Positions 17,290 to 24,942 of a stretch of DNA of 64,000 nucleotides are shown piece by piece (within the stretch, counting starts at the first letter, position 1; the number at the start of each line of letters is the position of its first letter). A program made the position numbers and the translations under genes. The stretch is from contig JBGTIH010000001.1 of NCBI GenBank assembly GCA_041745765.1, forward strand, positions 62,001 through 126,000, in the 5' to 3' direction. The stretch comes from JAHCHG01 sp041745765. GTDB lineage: Bacteria > Acidobacteriota > Blastocatellia > Pyrinomonadales > Pyrinomonadaceae. Under the pieces are notes generated by a model. It was given only the letters and a program-made list of their open reading frames with translations, did no database searches and was not told the DNA's origin.

Positions 17290-18060
17290 ATGAGATTATT
17301 TTATGAACAGACAGGCAGCGGAAAACCTTTGGTTTTGCTTCACGCATTTCCGCTGTCCGGAAAAATGTGGAAGCCGCAAATAGCAAAACTGTCTGAAGCC
17401 GGTTTCGGCGTAATCACTCCGGATTTACGAGGTTTCGGTGAAAGCCATAATTTTTCCGATCTAAATTCGATCGAAGATATGGCAAAAGATATTGCCGGTT
17501 TACTCGAAGATTTAGAAATAGAAAAAGCAGTGTTCTGCGGGCTTTCGATGGGCGGTTATGTATTGTTTAATTTTTTCCGTCTGTTTCCCGAAAAGGTTTC
17601 CGCTCTCATTTTTTGCGATACGAATTTCGCAGCAGATTCGGAAGAAAAACGAAAAGGGCGGTTTGAATTGATTGAAAAAATCGAAAAAGACGGTTCAAAG
17701 GCTTTGATCGAAAATATGCTGCCTGATTTGATCAGCGAATTTACCGGAGAAAACCAACCGCATTTGGTAATTGAAATTGAGAAAATGTTCTCCGACACCA
17801 CATCGCAAGCGGCGATTGCCGCGCTTCGCGGAATGGCTGAACGCTTGGATCATACGGAAATTTTGAAGAAAATAAATGTTCCGACCGCTCTGATTTTCGG
17901 CGCGGAAGATAAAATTACAAACCTCGAAACCGCCGAAAAAATGCACGCTCTAATCTCAAATTCCCGTTTATATATCATCAAAAATGCCGGACATTATTCA
18001 AACCTCGAACAACCCGCACAATTTAATGCCTCGCTTTCAGAATTTCTCGAAACTCTTTGA
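17290..18060 (+). CDS. Alpha/beta-fold hydrolase
   Basis: A 256-residue soluble hydrolase of the 3-oxoadipate-enol-lactonase/esterase type. The oxyanion region is LLHAFPLSG, the nucleophile Ser86 sits in GLSMGG, Asp207 in FGAEDKIT and His235 in NAGHYSNLEQP complete the triad, and a cap domain lies at about 115-185. The substrate is not predictable. It is packed tightly between usp (3 bp) and the DUF402 gene (8 bp). Confidence 0.92.
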   Translation: MRLFYEQTGSGKPLVLLHAFPLSGKMWKPQIAKLSEAGFGVITPDLRGFGESHNFSDLNSIEDMAKDIAGLLEDLEIEKAVFCGLSMGGYVLFNFFRLFPEKVSALIFCDTNFAADSEEKRKGRFELIEKIEKDGSKALIENMLPDLISEFTGENQPHLVIEIEKMFSDTTSQAAIAALRGMAERLDHTEILKKINVPTALIFGAEDKITNLETAEKMHALISNSRLYIIKNAGHYSNLEQPAQFNASLSEFLETL

Positions 18061-18068
18061 ATTAAAAA

Positions 18069-18554
18069 ATGGCTGAAAATAAATTAATTACAATAAATTC
18101 CCGCAAATTCGACAGCGAAATTCACCGAAGTTGGCAAGCCGAGTTGATCGAGGAAAACGAAGAAATATACACATTCGTCGGCGTTTTCGATTCGGAAGTA
18201 AAACACTCAAAACTCGGTGTTATCAGACGCGAAACTACCAGCTATGAATATTATTGGAAAAATAAATGGTTTAATATCTTTCGCTTTCACGAACCCGAAG
18301 GAAATTTGCGGAATTTTTACTGCAACATCAATCAGCCGCCTGTTTTGAAAAACGGTGTTTTGGATTATATTGATCTGGATATAGACGTTTTGGTCTGGCA
18401 GGATTTTTCGTTTGAAATTCTCGATCTGGATGAATTTGCAGAGAATATTTTGAAATATAAATATACAGCTGATTTACAAAACAAAGTGCAAGAGAGCGTT
18501 GCCGAAATCTTAAAAATGATCGAAAATAAATCTTTTCCATTTGATTATAAATAA
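18069..18554 (+). CDS. DUF402-domain protein
   Basis: 161 residues resembling the DUF402 fold (FomD-like / nucleoside phosphatase-like). The region WFNIFRFHEPEGNLRNFYCN followed by INQPP, and DYIDLDIDVLVWQDFSFEIL followed by DLDEF, match the pattern of acidic metal-binding strands typical of the fold. Homologues hydrolyse nucleoside di/triphosphates or nucleotide-activated intermediates; the activity here is inferred only. It lies in a tight run with the hydrolase and the ABC permease. Confidence 0.75.
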   Translation: MAENKLITINSRKFDSEIHRSWQAELIEENEEIYTFVGVFDSEVKHSKLGVIRRETTSYEYYWKNKWFNIFRFHEPEGNLRNFYCNINQPPVLKNGVLDYIDLDIDVLVWQDFSFEILDLDEFAENILKYKYTADLQNKVQESVAEILKMIENKSFPFDYK

Positions 18555-18563
18555 TTAGAAAAA

Positions 18564-19343
18564 TTGAGTTTAGCATTATTAAAAGTTGATCTGACGGATG
18601 CCTTCGCAGTCTGGCGAAGAAATTCGCGCGTCTATCTGCGTCTCTGGAAAACGGAATTGATCGCGCCAATTATCGAACCTATTTTTACATTTTTCGCCTT
18701 CGGTTTCGGTGTCGGTGCATTAGTCGGTTCGACGATCAACGGCTTAAGTTATTTATCTTTTGTCGGCGCGGGAGTTTTAGCGTTCACGGTTTTGATGCGC
18801 GTAGTTTTTGAAATGACCTACGGCGCGTATTTCCGTATGGTTTATCAATCAACTTACGACGCAATTTTAGCAACGCCGGTCAACGCCGAATCGCTTGCCT
18901 TTGGCGAAATCTCATGGGCATTGACCAAAGGCGTGATTGATTCGATTTTTATTCTGCCTTTGCTAATAATTTTCGGTTCGGCAACCTCGCTTTTCACGCC
19001 GCTGGCAATAATTCCTTTGATCGTCGGCTGTGTGTTTCTGGCAAGTTTGGGCTTGGGCGTTACATCTAAAATTTTTGATATAGACAATTTCAATATCTTT
19101 TTCGCGTTTTTCTTTTCGACAATTTTTCTTTGCGGCGCGTGGTTTCCAATCGAAATTCTTCCGCAATGGCTGCAAATCATCGCTTATATTCTGCCGACGA
19201 CATCCGTTATTGATCTGACACGCGCTTTTCTCAACGGAATTTTTTACACGCGTCATATCTATCAGGCGATTTATATACTGATTATCTCGTTTATTTTTCT
19301 CGAATGGGCTTTGCGAAGCATCCGAAGACGAATGGTCGTTTGA
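18564..19343 (+). CDS. ABC-2 type permease (NodJ/daunorubicin exporter type)
   Basis: A 259-residue inner-membrane protein with about six helices, lacking a large extracytoplasmic domain, as in NodJ-type exporter permeases. Landmarks are IIEPIFTFFAFGFGVGALVG, the central ATPVNAESLAFGEI coupling region, and the C-terminal WFPIEILPQWLQIIAYILPT loop that defines ABC-2 permeases. The start is a TTG (18564) with a weak ribosome-binding site. The matching ATPase gene is 1.8 kb upstream in the same run. The exported compound is unknown. Confidence 0.92.
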   Translation: MSLALLKVDLTDAFAVWRRNSRVYLRLWKTELIAPIIEPIFTFFAFGFGVGALVGSTINGLSYLSFVGAGVLAFTVLMRVVFEMTYGAYFRMVYQSTYDAILATPVNAESLAFGEISWALTKGVIDSIFILPLLIIFGSATSLFTPLAIIPLIVGCVFLASLGLGVTSKIFDIDNFNIFFAFFFSTIFLCGAWFPIEILPQWLQIIAYILPTTSVIDLTRAFLNGIFYTRHIYQAIYILIISFIFLEWALRSIRRRMVV

Positions 19344-19451
19344 TTTTCTTTTTCCAAAAACCGGAAAAACTTTGTAAATTTTCCCAAAAACATTATAAAA
19401 TTTGCCTGATACATATCACTTCAAAAAAAAATTATAAAGGAGAAGTTCAAA

Positions 19452-20039
19452 ATGAAAAGAAAACCGTTTTTTCTGTTTGCCGCTTTAATCGTTCTCAATT
19501 TTAATATTTATGCTCAAACAGAGAATCAAATACATCCGATTCAGATTGAAAATATTTCCGAAAAACTAACAAAAATCACCGAGTCTCTGACATTGCTTAA
19601 TAATAAACTCCAAAAATTTTCCGAAACATTTTCAAGCAATCAGGGTTTGAAGTTAAATGAAAATCAGCAAAATATACTTGCCGCCTTCGAATATTTAAAT
19701 CGTGCCGAACAAAGACTGGCGACATTGCAGAAATTTAAGATCGAACTTTCCGAAAAGCAGAGCGCAATCCGCTTGCAGCTTGCCGATATCGAAGATAATC
19801 TCCGCATCGAAAGTATTGACCGAAGCGTCGCTTTTCGCGTAACAACCAATGCCGAACAATTGCGCGAAGCCCGCCGAACGGCTCTGAATAAGGAAAAGAC
19901 AGAAATTAACACATTGATCTCCGAAATCCAGAATTCTTTGAATGAAACTAACAACGAGATCAGAGAAACCGAACAATCTTTGCGGCGCATCAGGCAGAGA
20001 ATTTTTCCGGCAATCGAACGCGAAATCTCTGATTTATAG
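19452..20039 (+). CDS. Secreted coiled-coil protein
   Basis: A 195-residue protein with a signal peptide (MKRKPFFLFAALIVLNFNIY, cleavage probably after AQ) and a body that is nearly all charged heptad-rich helix, rich in Gln/Glu/Arg. No enzymatic motif. The start is supported by AAGGAGA upstream. It lies alone between the ABC permease and the carboxylase gene. A periplasmic structural or adaptor role is possible, but no family is recognised. Confidence 0.75.
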   Translation: MKRKPFFLFAALIVLNFNIYAQTENQIHPIQIENISEKLTKITESLTLLNNKLQKFSETFSSNQGLKLNENQQNILAAFEYLNRAEQRLATLQKFKIELSEKQSAIRLQLADIEDNLRIESIDRSVAFRVTTNAEQLREARRTALNKEKTEINTLISEIQNSLNETNNEIRETEQSLRRIRQRIFPAIEREISDL

Positions 20040-20078
20040 GCAGTTGCAAAACTTTTTAAACTCGCTAAACTATCATAT

Positions 20079-21647
20079 ATGCAACCGAAAAGTGAACTTG
20101 AATCAATGAACAAACTTGAATTATTAAGAGAAAAATCCCGCAAGGCTGAATCGGGCGGCGGCGAAGTCCGCATCGAAAAACAAAAATCGCTTGGTAAATT
20201 AACTGCACGCGAACGCATCGAATTTTTCCTCGACGAGGGAACATTTGAAGAATTCGATAAATTTGTCGTCCACCGTTCGACCGATTTCGGACTCGATAAA
20301 CAGAAATTCTCAGGCGACGGCGTTGTTACCGGACATGGTTTGGTCGAGGGACGCGATGTTTTTGTTTTCGCTCAGGATTTTACGGTTTTTGGCGGTTCTC
20401 TGAGCGAAACGCACGCTCAGAAAATCTGTAAAGTAATGGATTTAGCGATGAAAGTCGGCGCGCCGGTCGTCGGTTTAAATGATTCCGGCGGTGCGCGAAT
20501 TCAGGAAGGCGTAGTAAGTCTGGGCGGTTATGCCGATATTTTCCTGCGAAACACGCTGGCGAGCGGCGTTGTGCCGCAAATAAGCTGTATTCTCGGTCCG
20601 TGTGCCGGCGGCGCAGTTTATTCGCCGGCAATTACTGATTTCAACGTGATGGTCAAAGATACTTCGTATATGTTCATCACCGGACCGGACGTGATCAAAA
20701 CTGTAACGCACGAAGAAGTTACGAAAGATCAACTCGGTGGCGCGATGACGCATAATTCAATTTCCGGCGTGGCACATTTTGCTGCTGATTCTGATGAACA
20801 CGCTTTGCGAATTACCAGAGAATTGCTTTCTTTCGTTCCGTCAAACAATCTGGAAAATCCGCCTTTCGTCGAAACCGCTGATCCTTCAAATCGTGCAGAT
20901 GAAAAATTAAATTCAATCGTGCCGGAAGTTTCGACACAGCCGTATGACATACGCGATATTATTCACACAATTGCCGATGAGAATTATTTTTTTGAAGTTC
21001 AAGAGCATTTTGCTCCTAATATTGTCGTCGGTTTTGCACGTTTAGGAGGTTTTTCGGTCGGCATTGTTGCCAATCAACCGGCATTTTTAGCCGGAGTTTT
21101 AGATATAGATGCATCGGTTAAAGCCGCCAGATTCGTGCGTTTTTGCGATTGTTTTAATATCCCACTGATAACGTTTGAAGATGTTCCGGGATTTCTTCCC
21201 GGCGTAAATCAGGAACACGGCGGAATTATCCGCCACGGTGCAAAACTTCTGTATGCCTTTGCCGAAGCGACCGTACCGAAAATTACTGTTATAACGCGCA
21301 AGGCTTATGGCGGCGCATATTGTGTAATGGCATCAAAACACATTAGAACCGACATTAATTTTGCTTATCCGACGGCAGAGATCGCGGTTATGGGCGCAGG
21401 CGGCGCAGTCGGTATTCTTTACAGAAATGAATTTAATGACACGACCGATTCAGAAACTTTGAGAAAAGAAAAAATCGCCGAATTTGATGAAAAGTTTGCC
21501 AACCCCTATATTGCCGCCGAACGCGGATTTATTGACGAAGTTATCGAACCATCGCAAACCAGACCCAAGTTAATCAGAGCTTTATCGCTCTTACAAAATA
21601 AACGCGATACGAATCCGCCGAAAAAACACGGAAATATTCCACTTTAA
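20079..21647 (+). CDS. pccB: Acyl-CoA carboxylase, carboxyltransferase (beta) subunit
   Basis: Transfers CO2 from carboxybiotin to an acyl-CoA (propionyl-, acetyl- or another short acyl-CoA). The 522 residues include oxyanion glycines GGARIQEGV and GPCAGGAVYSPA in the first half, and FEDVPGFLPGVNQEHGGIIR and ITRKAYGGAYCVM in the second. The residue that discriminates acetyl- from propionyl-CoA in Streptomyces enzymes (Asp or Ile) is Cys415 here, so specificity cannot be assumed from the name. The biotin carboxylase/BCCP subunit is not in the window. Confidence 0.93.
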   Translation: MQPKSELESMNKLELLREKSRKAESGGGEVRIEKQKSLGKLTARERIEFFLDEGTFEEFDKFVVHRSTDFGLDKQKFSGDGVVTGHGLVEGRDVFVFAQDFTVFGGSLSETHAQKICKVMDLAMKVGAPVVGLNDSGGARIQEGVVSLGGYADIFLRNTLASGVVPQISCILGPCAGGAVYSPAITDFNVMVKDTSYMFITGPDVIKTVTHEEVTKDQLGGAMTHNSISGVAHFAADSDEHALRITRELLSFVPSNNLENPPFVETADPSNRADEKLNSIVPEVSTQPYDIRDIIHTIADENYFFEVQEHFAPNIVVGFARLGGFSVGIVANQPAFLAGVLDIDASVKAARFVRFCDCFNIPLITFEDVPGFLPGVNQEHGGIIRHGAKLLYAFAEATVPKITVITRKAYGGAYCVMASKHIRTDINFAYPTAEIAVMGAGGAVGILYRNEFNDTTDSETLRKEKIAEFDEKFANPYIAAERGFIDEVIEPSQTRPKLIRALSLLQNKRDTNPPKKHGNIPL

Positions 21648-21656
21648 TGGGTTAGA

Positions 21657-21696
21657 AATAGCATTAACTGTCTATTTGCCGACAGTTAATGCTATT
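21657..21696. terminator. Hairpin after pccB
   Basis: Perfect 16-bp arms, AATAGCATTAACTGTC and its complement, with an 8-nt loop, start 10 bp after the pccB stop. No T-run follows, so it is either a factor-assisted terminator or a stabilising 3' hairpin. Confidence 0.65.
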
Positions 21697-21762
21697 ACTT
21701 GGATTAACATACTAACTTGTTTTTCCGCAACATTTGTCATCTGTATATTAAATTTTTAATTT

Positions 21763-22905
21763 ATGATGGAAAAAATCGCTCGGCGTCCGACTTGGGCAGA
21801 AATCAACTTGAACAATCTGGCTTTTAATTTTCATTCTGTAAAAGATTTTGTCGGAAAAAACATCGAATATATGGCGGTTGTTAAAGCCGATGCTTACGGA
21901 CATTCGGCAATCGAATGTGCCAAAAGACTCGAAAAGGAAGGTGTTGATTGGTTTGGTGTGGCACTTCCCGAAGAAGGTTTGGAACTTCGCAAAAATGGAA
22001 TAACAAAACCGATTTTATGTCTTGGAGGTTTTTGGAGCGGTCAGGAAACTCATTTACTAGAAAACAAACTGACTCCGGTTATTTACCAAATTGAGACAGC
22101 TGAATTATTTAATAAAGTCTGTGAAAAGAACGATTTAAGTGCAAATATTCATATTAAAATTGATACCGGAATGGGAAGACTCGGCGTTCGTTTTGATCGA
22201 ATTGATGAATTTATTAAGGAATTAAAGTGTTTCAAAAACTTAGAAGTCGAAGGAATTATGACGCATTTTGCCTGCGCGGATAATCTAAGTGAAAATGATT
22301 TTACAAACCGGCAGATAAAAGAATTTAATGATGCTGTAAAACTTTTTGAATCTAGCGGATTTATTCCTAAATATAAAGATTTAGCAAATTCACCCGGAGC
22401 AATTGCTCATAAAAATTCAGTAGGGAATCTAGTTCGTTTAGGTGGTGTACTTTACGGCTTAGGAGATGATGTGTTACCTCCAGAAATCGAAAAACCTATA
22501 CTAAAACCTGTGATGAGCTTATACTCAACTATTACTTTACTTAAAAAAATTAATAAAGGTGATACATTAGGTTATGGAAAAACCTTTAAGGCTGAAAAAG
22601 AATCTCTGATCGCAACAATTCCGATCGGTTATCACGACGGTTTTGCACGTAATCTATCAAATCGTGGAAAAGTTTTAATAAACGGCGTGTTTGCTCCGGT
22701 CGTCGGCAGAATTTCGATGGATTGGTCAATAATTGATGTGACAGAAGTTCCGAATGTTAGGGTAAATGATGCGGTTGTACTTATCGGTAACTATAATGGT
22801 TTGAAGATTTCAGCAGAGGATATTGCGAAAGAACTTGAAACGATTTCGTATGAAATTACTTGCGGAATAAATCGTAGAGTTATTAGAAAATATGTTGGAA
22901 GCTAA
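21763..22905 (+). CDS. alr: Alanine racemase
   Basis: PLP enzyme that makes D-alanine for peptidoglycan. The 380 residues contain Lys41 (PLP Schiff base) in AVVKADAYGHS, the barrel motif KIDTGMGRLG, and the second catalytic base Tyr271 in LGYGKTF with GRISMDW in the C-terminal beta domain. It feeds the D-Ala-D-Ala ligase encoded at 53.6 kb. The next gene starts inside its last codons (14-bp overlap). An ATG one codon later could be the start. Confidence 0.96.
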   Translation: MMEKIARRPTWAEINLNNLAFNFHSVKDFVGKNIEYMAVVKADAYGHSAIECAKRLEKEGVDWFGVALPEEGLELRKNGITKPILCLGGFWSGQETHLLENKLTPVIYQIETAELFNKVCEKNDLSANIHIKIDTGMGRLGVRFDRIDEFIKELKCFKNLEVEGIMTHFACADNLSENDFTNRQIKEFNDAVKLFESSGFIPKYKDLANSPGAIAHKNSVGNLVRLGGVLYGLGDDVLPPEIEKPILKPVMSLYSTITLLKKINKGDTLGYGKTFKAEKESLIATIPIGYHDGFARNLSNRGKVLINGVFAPVVGRISMDWSIIDVTEVPNVRVNDAVVLIGNYNGLKISAEDIAKELETISYEITCGINRRVIRKYVGS

Positions 22906-23569
22906 TAAAAGCAAGTGGTTTGAAAAAATTTTTTCAATTTACAACCGTAATTTACTAAAACGGCGATTTCACTCAATAAATGTTTTAGGTTTAGATAATT
23001 TAACAAAAAAAAACTCTAACTTCCCTCTTTTGGTTTATGCAAATCATTCGAGTTGGTGGGATGGTTTGGTTATTTTTGAGATTTTACGGAAATTTGCTTT
23101 TGAAAACTATTTTATGATGGAAGAAAAGCAGCTAAAGGGTTTACCGCTTTTCCGCAAACTCGGTGCTTTTTCCGTAATTAGAGAAAAGCCACGCGAATCA
23201 CTCAAAAGTATTAATTATGCCGTCAAAAGTTTACAAAAAAATTCAGAAACTGCTGTTGTGATATTTCCGCAGGGTGAAATTCTTCCTAATGATCTGCGAC
23301 CGCTAAAGTTTTATAGCGGAGTTTCTAAAACTATTCAAAAAACGAAAAAATGCAGCTATGTTCCAATTGCGATTCGTTACGAATTTAATCAAAATTTCAA
23401 ACCCGAAATTTATATAAAAGTCGGTGCTATAAATTATTTTGAAAACTCCGAACATTTTGAATACAAAAAACTTACAAATGATTTAGAATTTAATCTAACC
23501 GAAATTTTAGACGAATTAAAAAGTTGTTTTGTAGACAAAAATTTAAACGGTTTCGATAATTTACTTTAA
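22892..23569 (+). CDS. Lysophospholipid-type acyltransferase (PlsC-like)
   Basis: A 225-residue member of the glycerolipid acyltransferase superfamily. Motif I is NHSSWWD (the HX4D catalytic pair), motif II covers LFRKLGAFSVIRE, and motif III is FPQGE, where most relatives have FPEGT. It is probably a peripheral inner-membrane enzyme that acylates a lysophospholipid, glycolipid or carotenoid glycoside. It overlaps the end of alr by 14 bp, so expression is coupled to D-alanine supply. Confidence 0.86.
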   Translation: MLEANKSKWFEKIFSIYNRNLLKRRFHSINVLGLDNLTKKNSNFPLLVYANHSSWWDGLVIFEILRKFAFENYFMMEEKQLKGLPLFRKLGAFSVIREKPRESLKSINYAVKSLQKNSETAVVIFPQGEILPNDLRPLKFYSGVSKTIQKTKKCSYVPIAIRYEFNQNFKPEIYIKVGAINYFENSEHFEYKKLTNDLEFNLTEILDELKSCFVDKNLNGFDNLL

Positions 23570-23571
23570 TT

Positions 23572-24273
23572 GTGCCATTTCCAAATTATTCTTCAATCGA
23601 ACTTCCCGTTTTGCAGGAACTCGCCGCTGTCGGCGGTTCAGATGATGTGCGCTATTTATATGAAAGACTGCTCGGTTATTTTCCTCAGCTCAATCAAACT
23701 GAAATTATTGAAATAAAATCAGGAAATAATAAAACTTGGCGATCCGCGGTTCAAAAAGCAGGGAAGAGTCTTGAGGCACAAAATCTCATTAAACGTCAGC
23801 GCGGAATCTGGACTATAACAAGAATCGGTGAAGAAACTGCTGCAGACGATACATCAGGTTTTACTTTAACTAAAATAAAATCAGAAAACACTTCTCACAT
23901 AGAACTTCAACAACTACTTGTAAATATAGGTATTATATTGGGTTATACAGCTGAATTAGAGTTTGAGTATTACGATGTTGTCTGGCGGACTTCACCAAAG
24001 AATCAAAGACTTTCACATATTTTTGAAGTGCAAAGCAAGGGAAATATTGATTCGGCATTTGCCAAACTTAAACGCGGTTATGAAGCGCAGCGTTCCAAAC
24101 CTTTTTTGGTTATTTCAAGCGAAAAAGACTTAATCCGCGCCAGAAAATCCTTGAATAGAGAATTTCAAGATATTGAACACACCGTTTCTATACTTACATT
24201 TCAACAAGTCATAACAGTTTATCAAAATATAAAAAATATCTCACCGATTTTAACTCAGTTTTTAGAAAAGTAG
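23572..24273 (+). CDS. Mrr-N-like winged-helix protein with nuclease-like C-terminal domain
   Basis: 233 residues, GTG start 2 bp after the preceding stop. Residues about 5-95 resemble the Mrr N-terminal winged helix (LPVLQELAAVGGSDDVRYLY, TWRSAVQKAGKSLEAQNLIK, RGIWTITRIGEE). The C-terminal part has the order expected of a PD-(D/E)XK fold: Asp in EYYDVVWR, then HIFEVQSKG, then a helix and FLVISS. The catalytic Lys of ExK is Gln in EVQ, so activity is uncertain. No methyltransferase is adjacent. It could be a solitary restriction-like or DNA-binding protein. Confidence 0.6.
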   Translation: MPFPNYSSIELPVLQELAAVGGSDDVRYLYERLLGYFPQLNQTEIIEIKSGNNKTWRSAVQKAGKSLEAQNLIKRQRGIWTITRIGEETAADDTSGFTLTKIKSENTSHIELQQLLVNIGIILGYTAELEFEYYDVVWRTSPKNQRLSHIFEVQSKGNIDSAFAKLKRGYEAQRSKPFLVISSEKDLIRARKSLNREFQDIEHTVSILTFQQVITVYQNIKNISPILTQFLEK

Positions 24274-24317
24274 TTTTTTTTGTCATAATTAAATTCAAAC
24301 TTAAAAGGAGACGCAAA

Positions 24318-24905
24318 ATGAATTATCCGATTGATCTGACTTTCAAACTTCTGGCTCTTGCCAGCCAAATTTATATCAGAGATGCCAATGGCAATCTGAT
24401 GGGTTATGTCAAACAAAAACTTTTGAAATTAAAAGAAGACATCAATGTTTTTGCCGATGAAAGTCAAACCACAATTTTGTTTAATATAAAAGCCGACCGC
24501 GTAATTGATTTTTCGGCGCGGTATAATTTTACGTCTAGTAACGGACAAACACTCGGTTCAATCAAACGGCAAGGTATGCGTTCAATCTGGAAGGCGAATT
24601 ATGAAATTTCAGATTCAAGCGGAGATCAAGTAATGCAGATTCACGAAGAAAGCGCGTGGATCAAGGTTGCCGACGGTTTGTTCGGAGAAATTCCAATTTT
24701 AGGGATGTTCACGGGATATTTTTTCAATCCGGCGTATATTGTTTCGCGGATGGATAATGCGCCAGTTTTTCGGCTTCAAAAACAACCCGCTTTTTTTGAA
24801 AGCAAGTTTCAGGTAACGGCTCAAGGTCAAATGTCTGAAAATGATGAAACACTTGCATTACTCAGTGTTTTAACGATGATTTTGCTCGAACGATCCCGCG
24901 GTTAA
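24318..24905 (+). CDS. LURP-one-related / phospholipid-scramblase-like protein
   Basis: A 195-residue beta-barrel-type protein with the Tubby/LOR-like pattern: QIYIRDANGNLMGYVKQKLL at the start, then IFADES-type strands, and ITGYFFNPAYIVSR-like (FTGYFFNPAYIVSRMDN) near the end. Such bacterial proteins are poorly characterised; membrane-lipid or nucleic-acid binding has been suggested for relatives. The start is supported by AAAGGAG. It is monocistronic or co-transcribed with mutS, 37 bp away. Confidence 0.7.
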   Translation: MNYPIDLTFKLLALASQIYIRDANGNLMGYVKQKLLKLKEDINVFADESQTTILFNIKADRVIDFSARYNFTSSNGQTLGSIKRQGMRSIWKANYEISDSSGDQVMQIHEESAWIKVADGLFGEIPILGMFTGYFFNPAYIVSRMDNAPVFRLQKQPAFFESKFQVTAQGQMSENDETLALLSVLTMILLERSRG

Positions 24906-24942
24906 AATTTTTAAAAAAATAACTTTTTTTTCTGCGTTTTTT

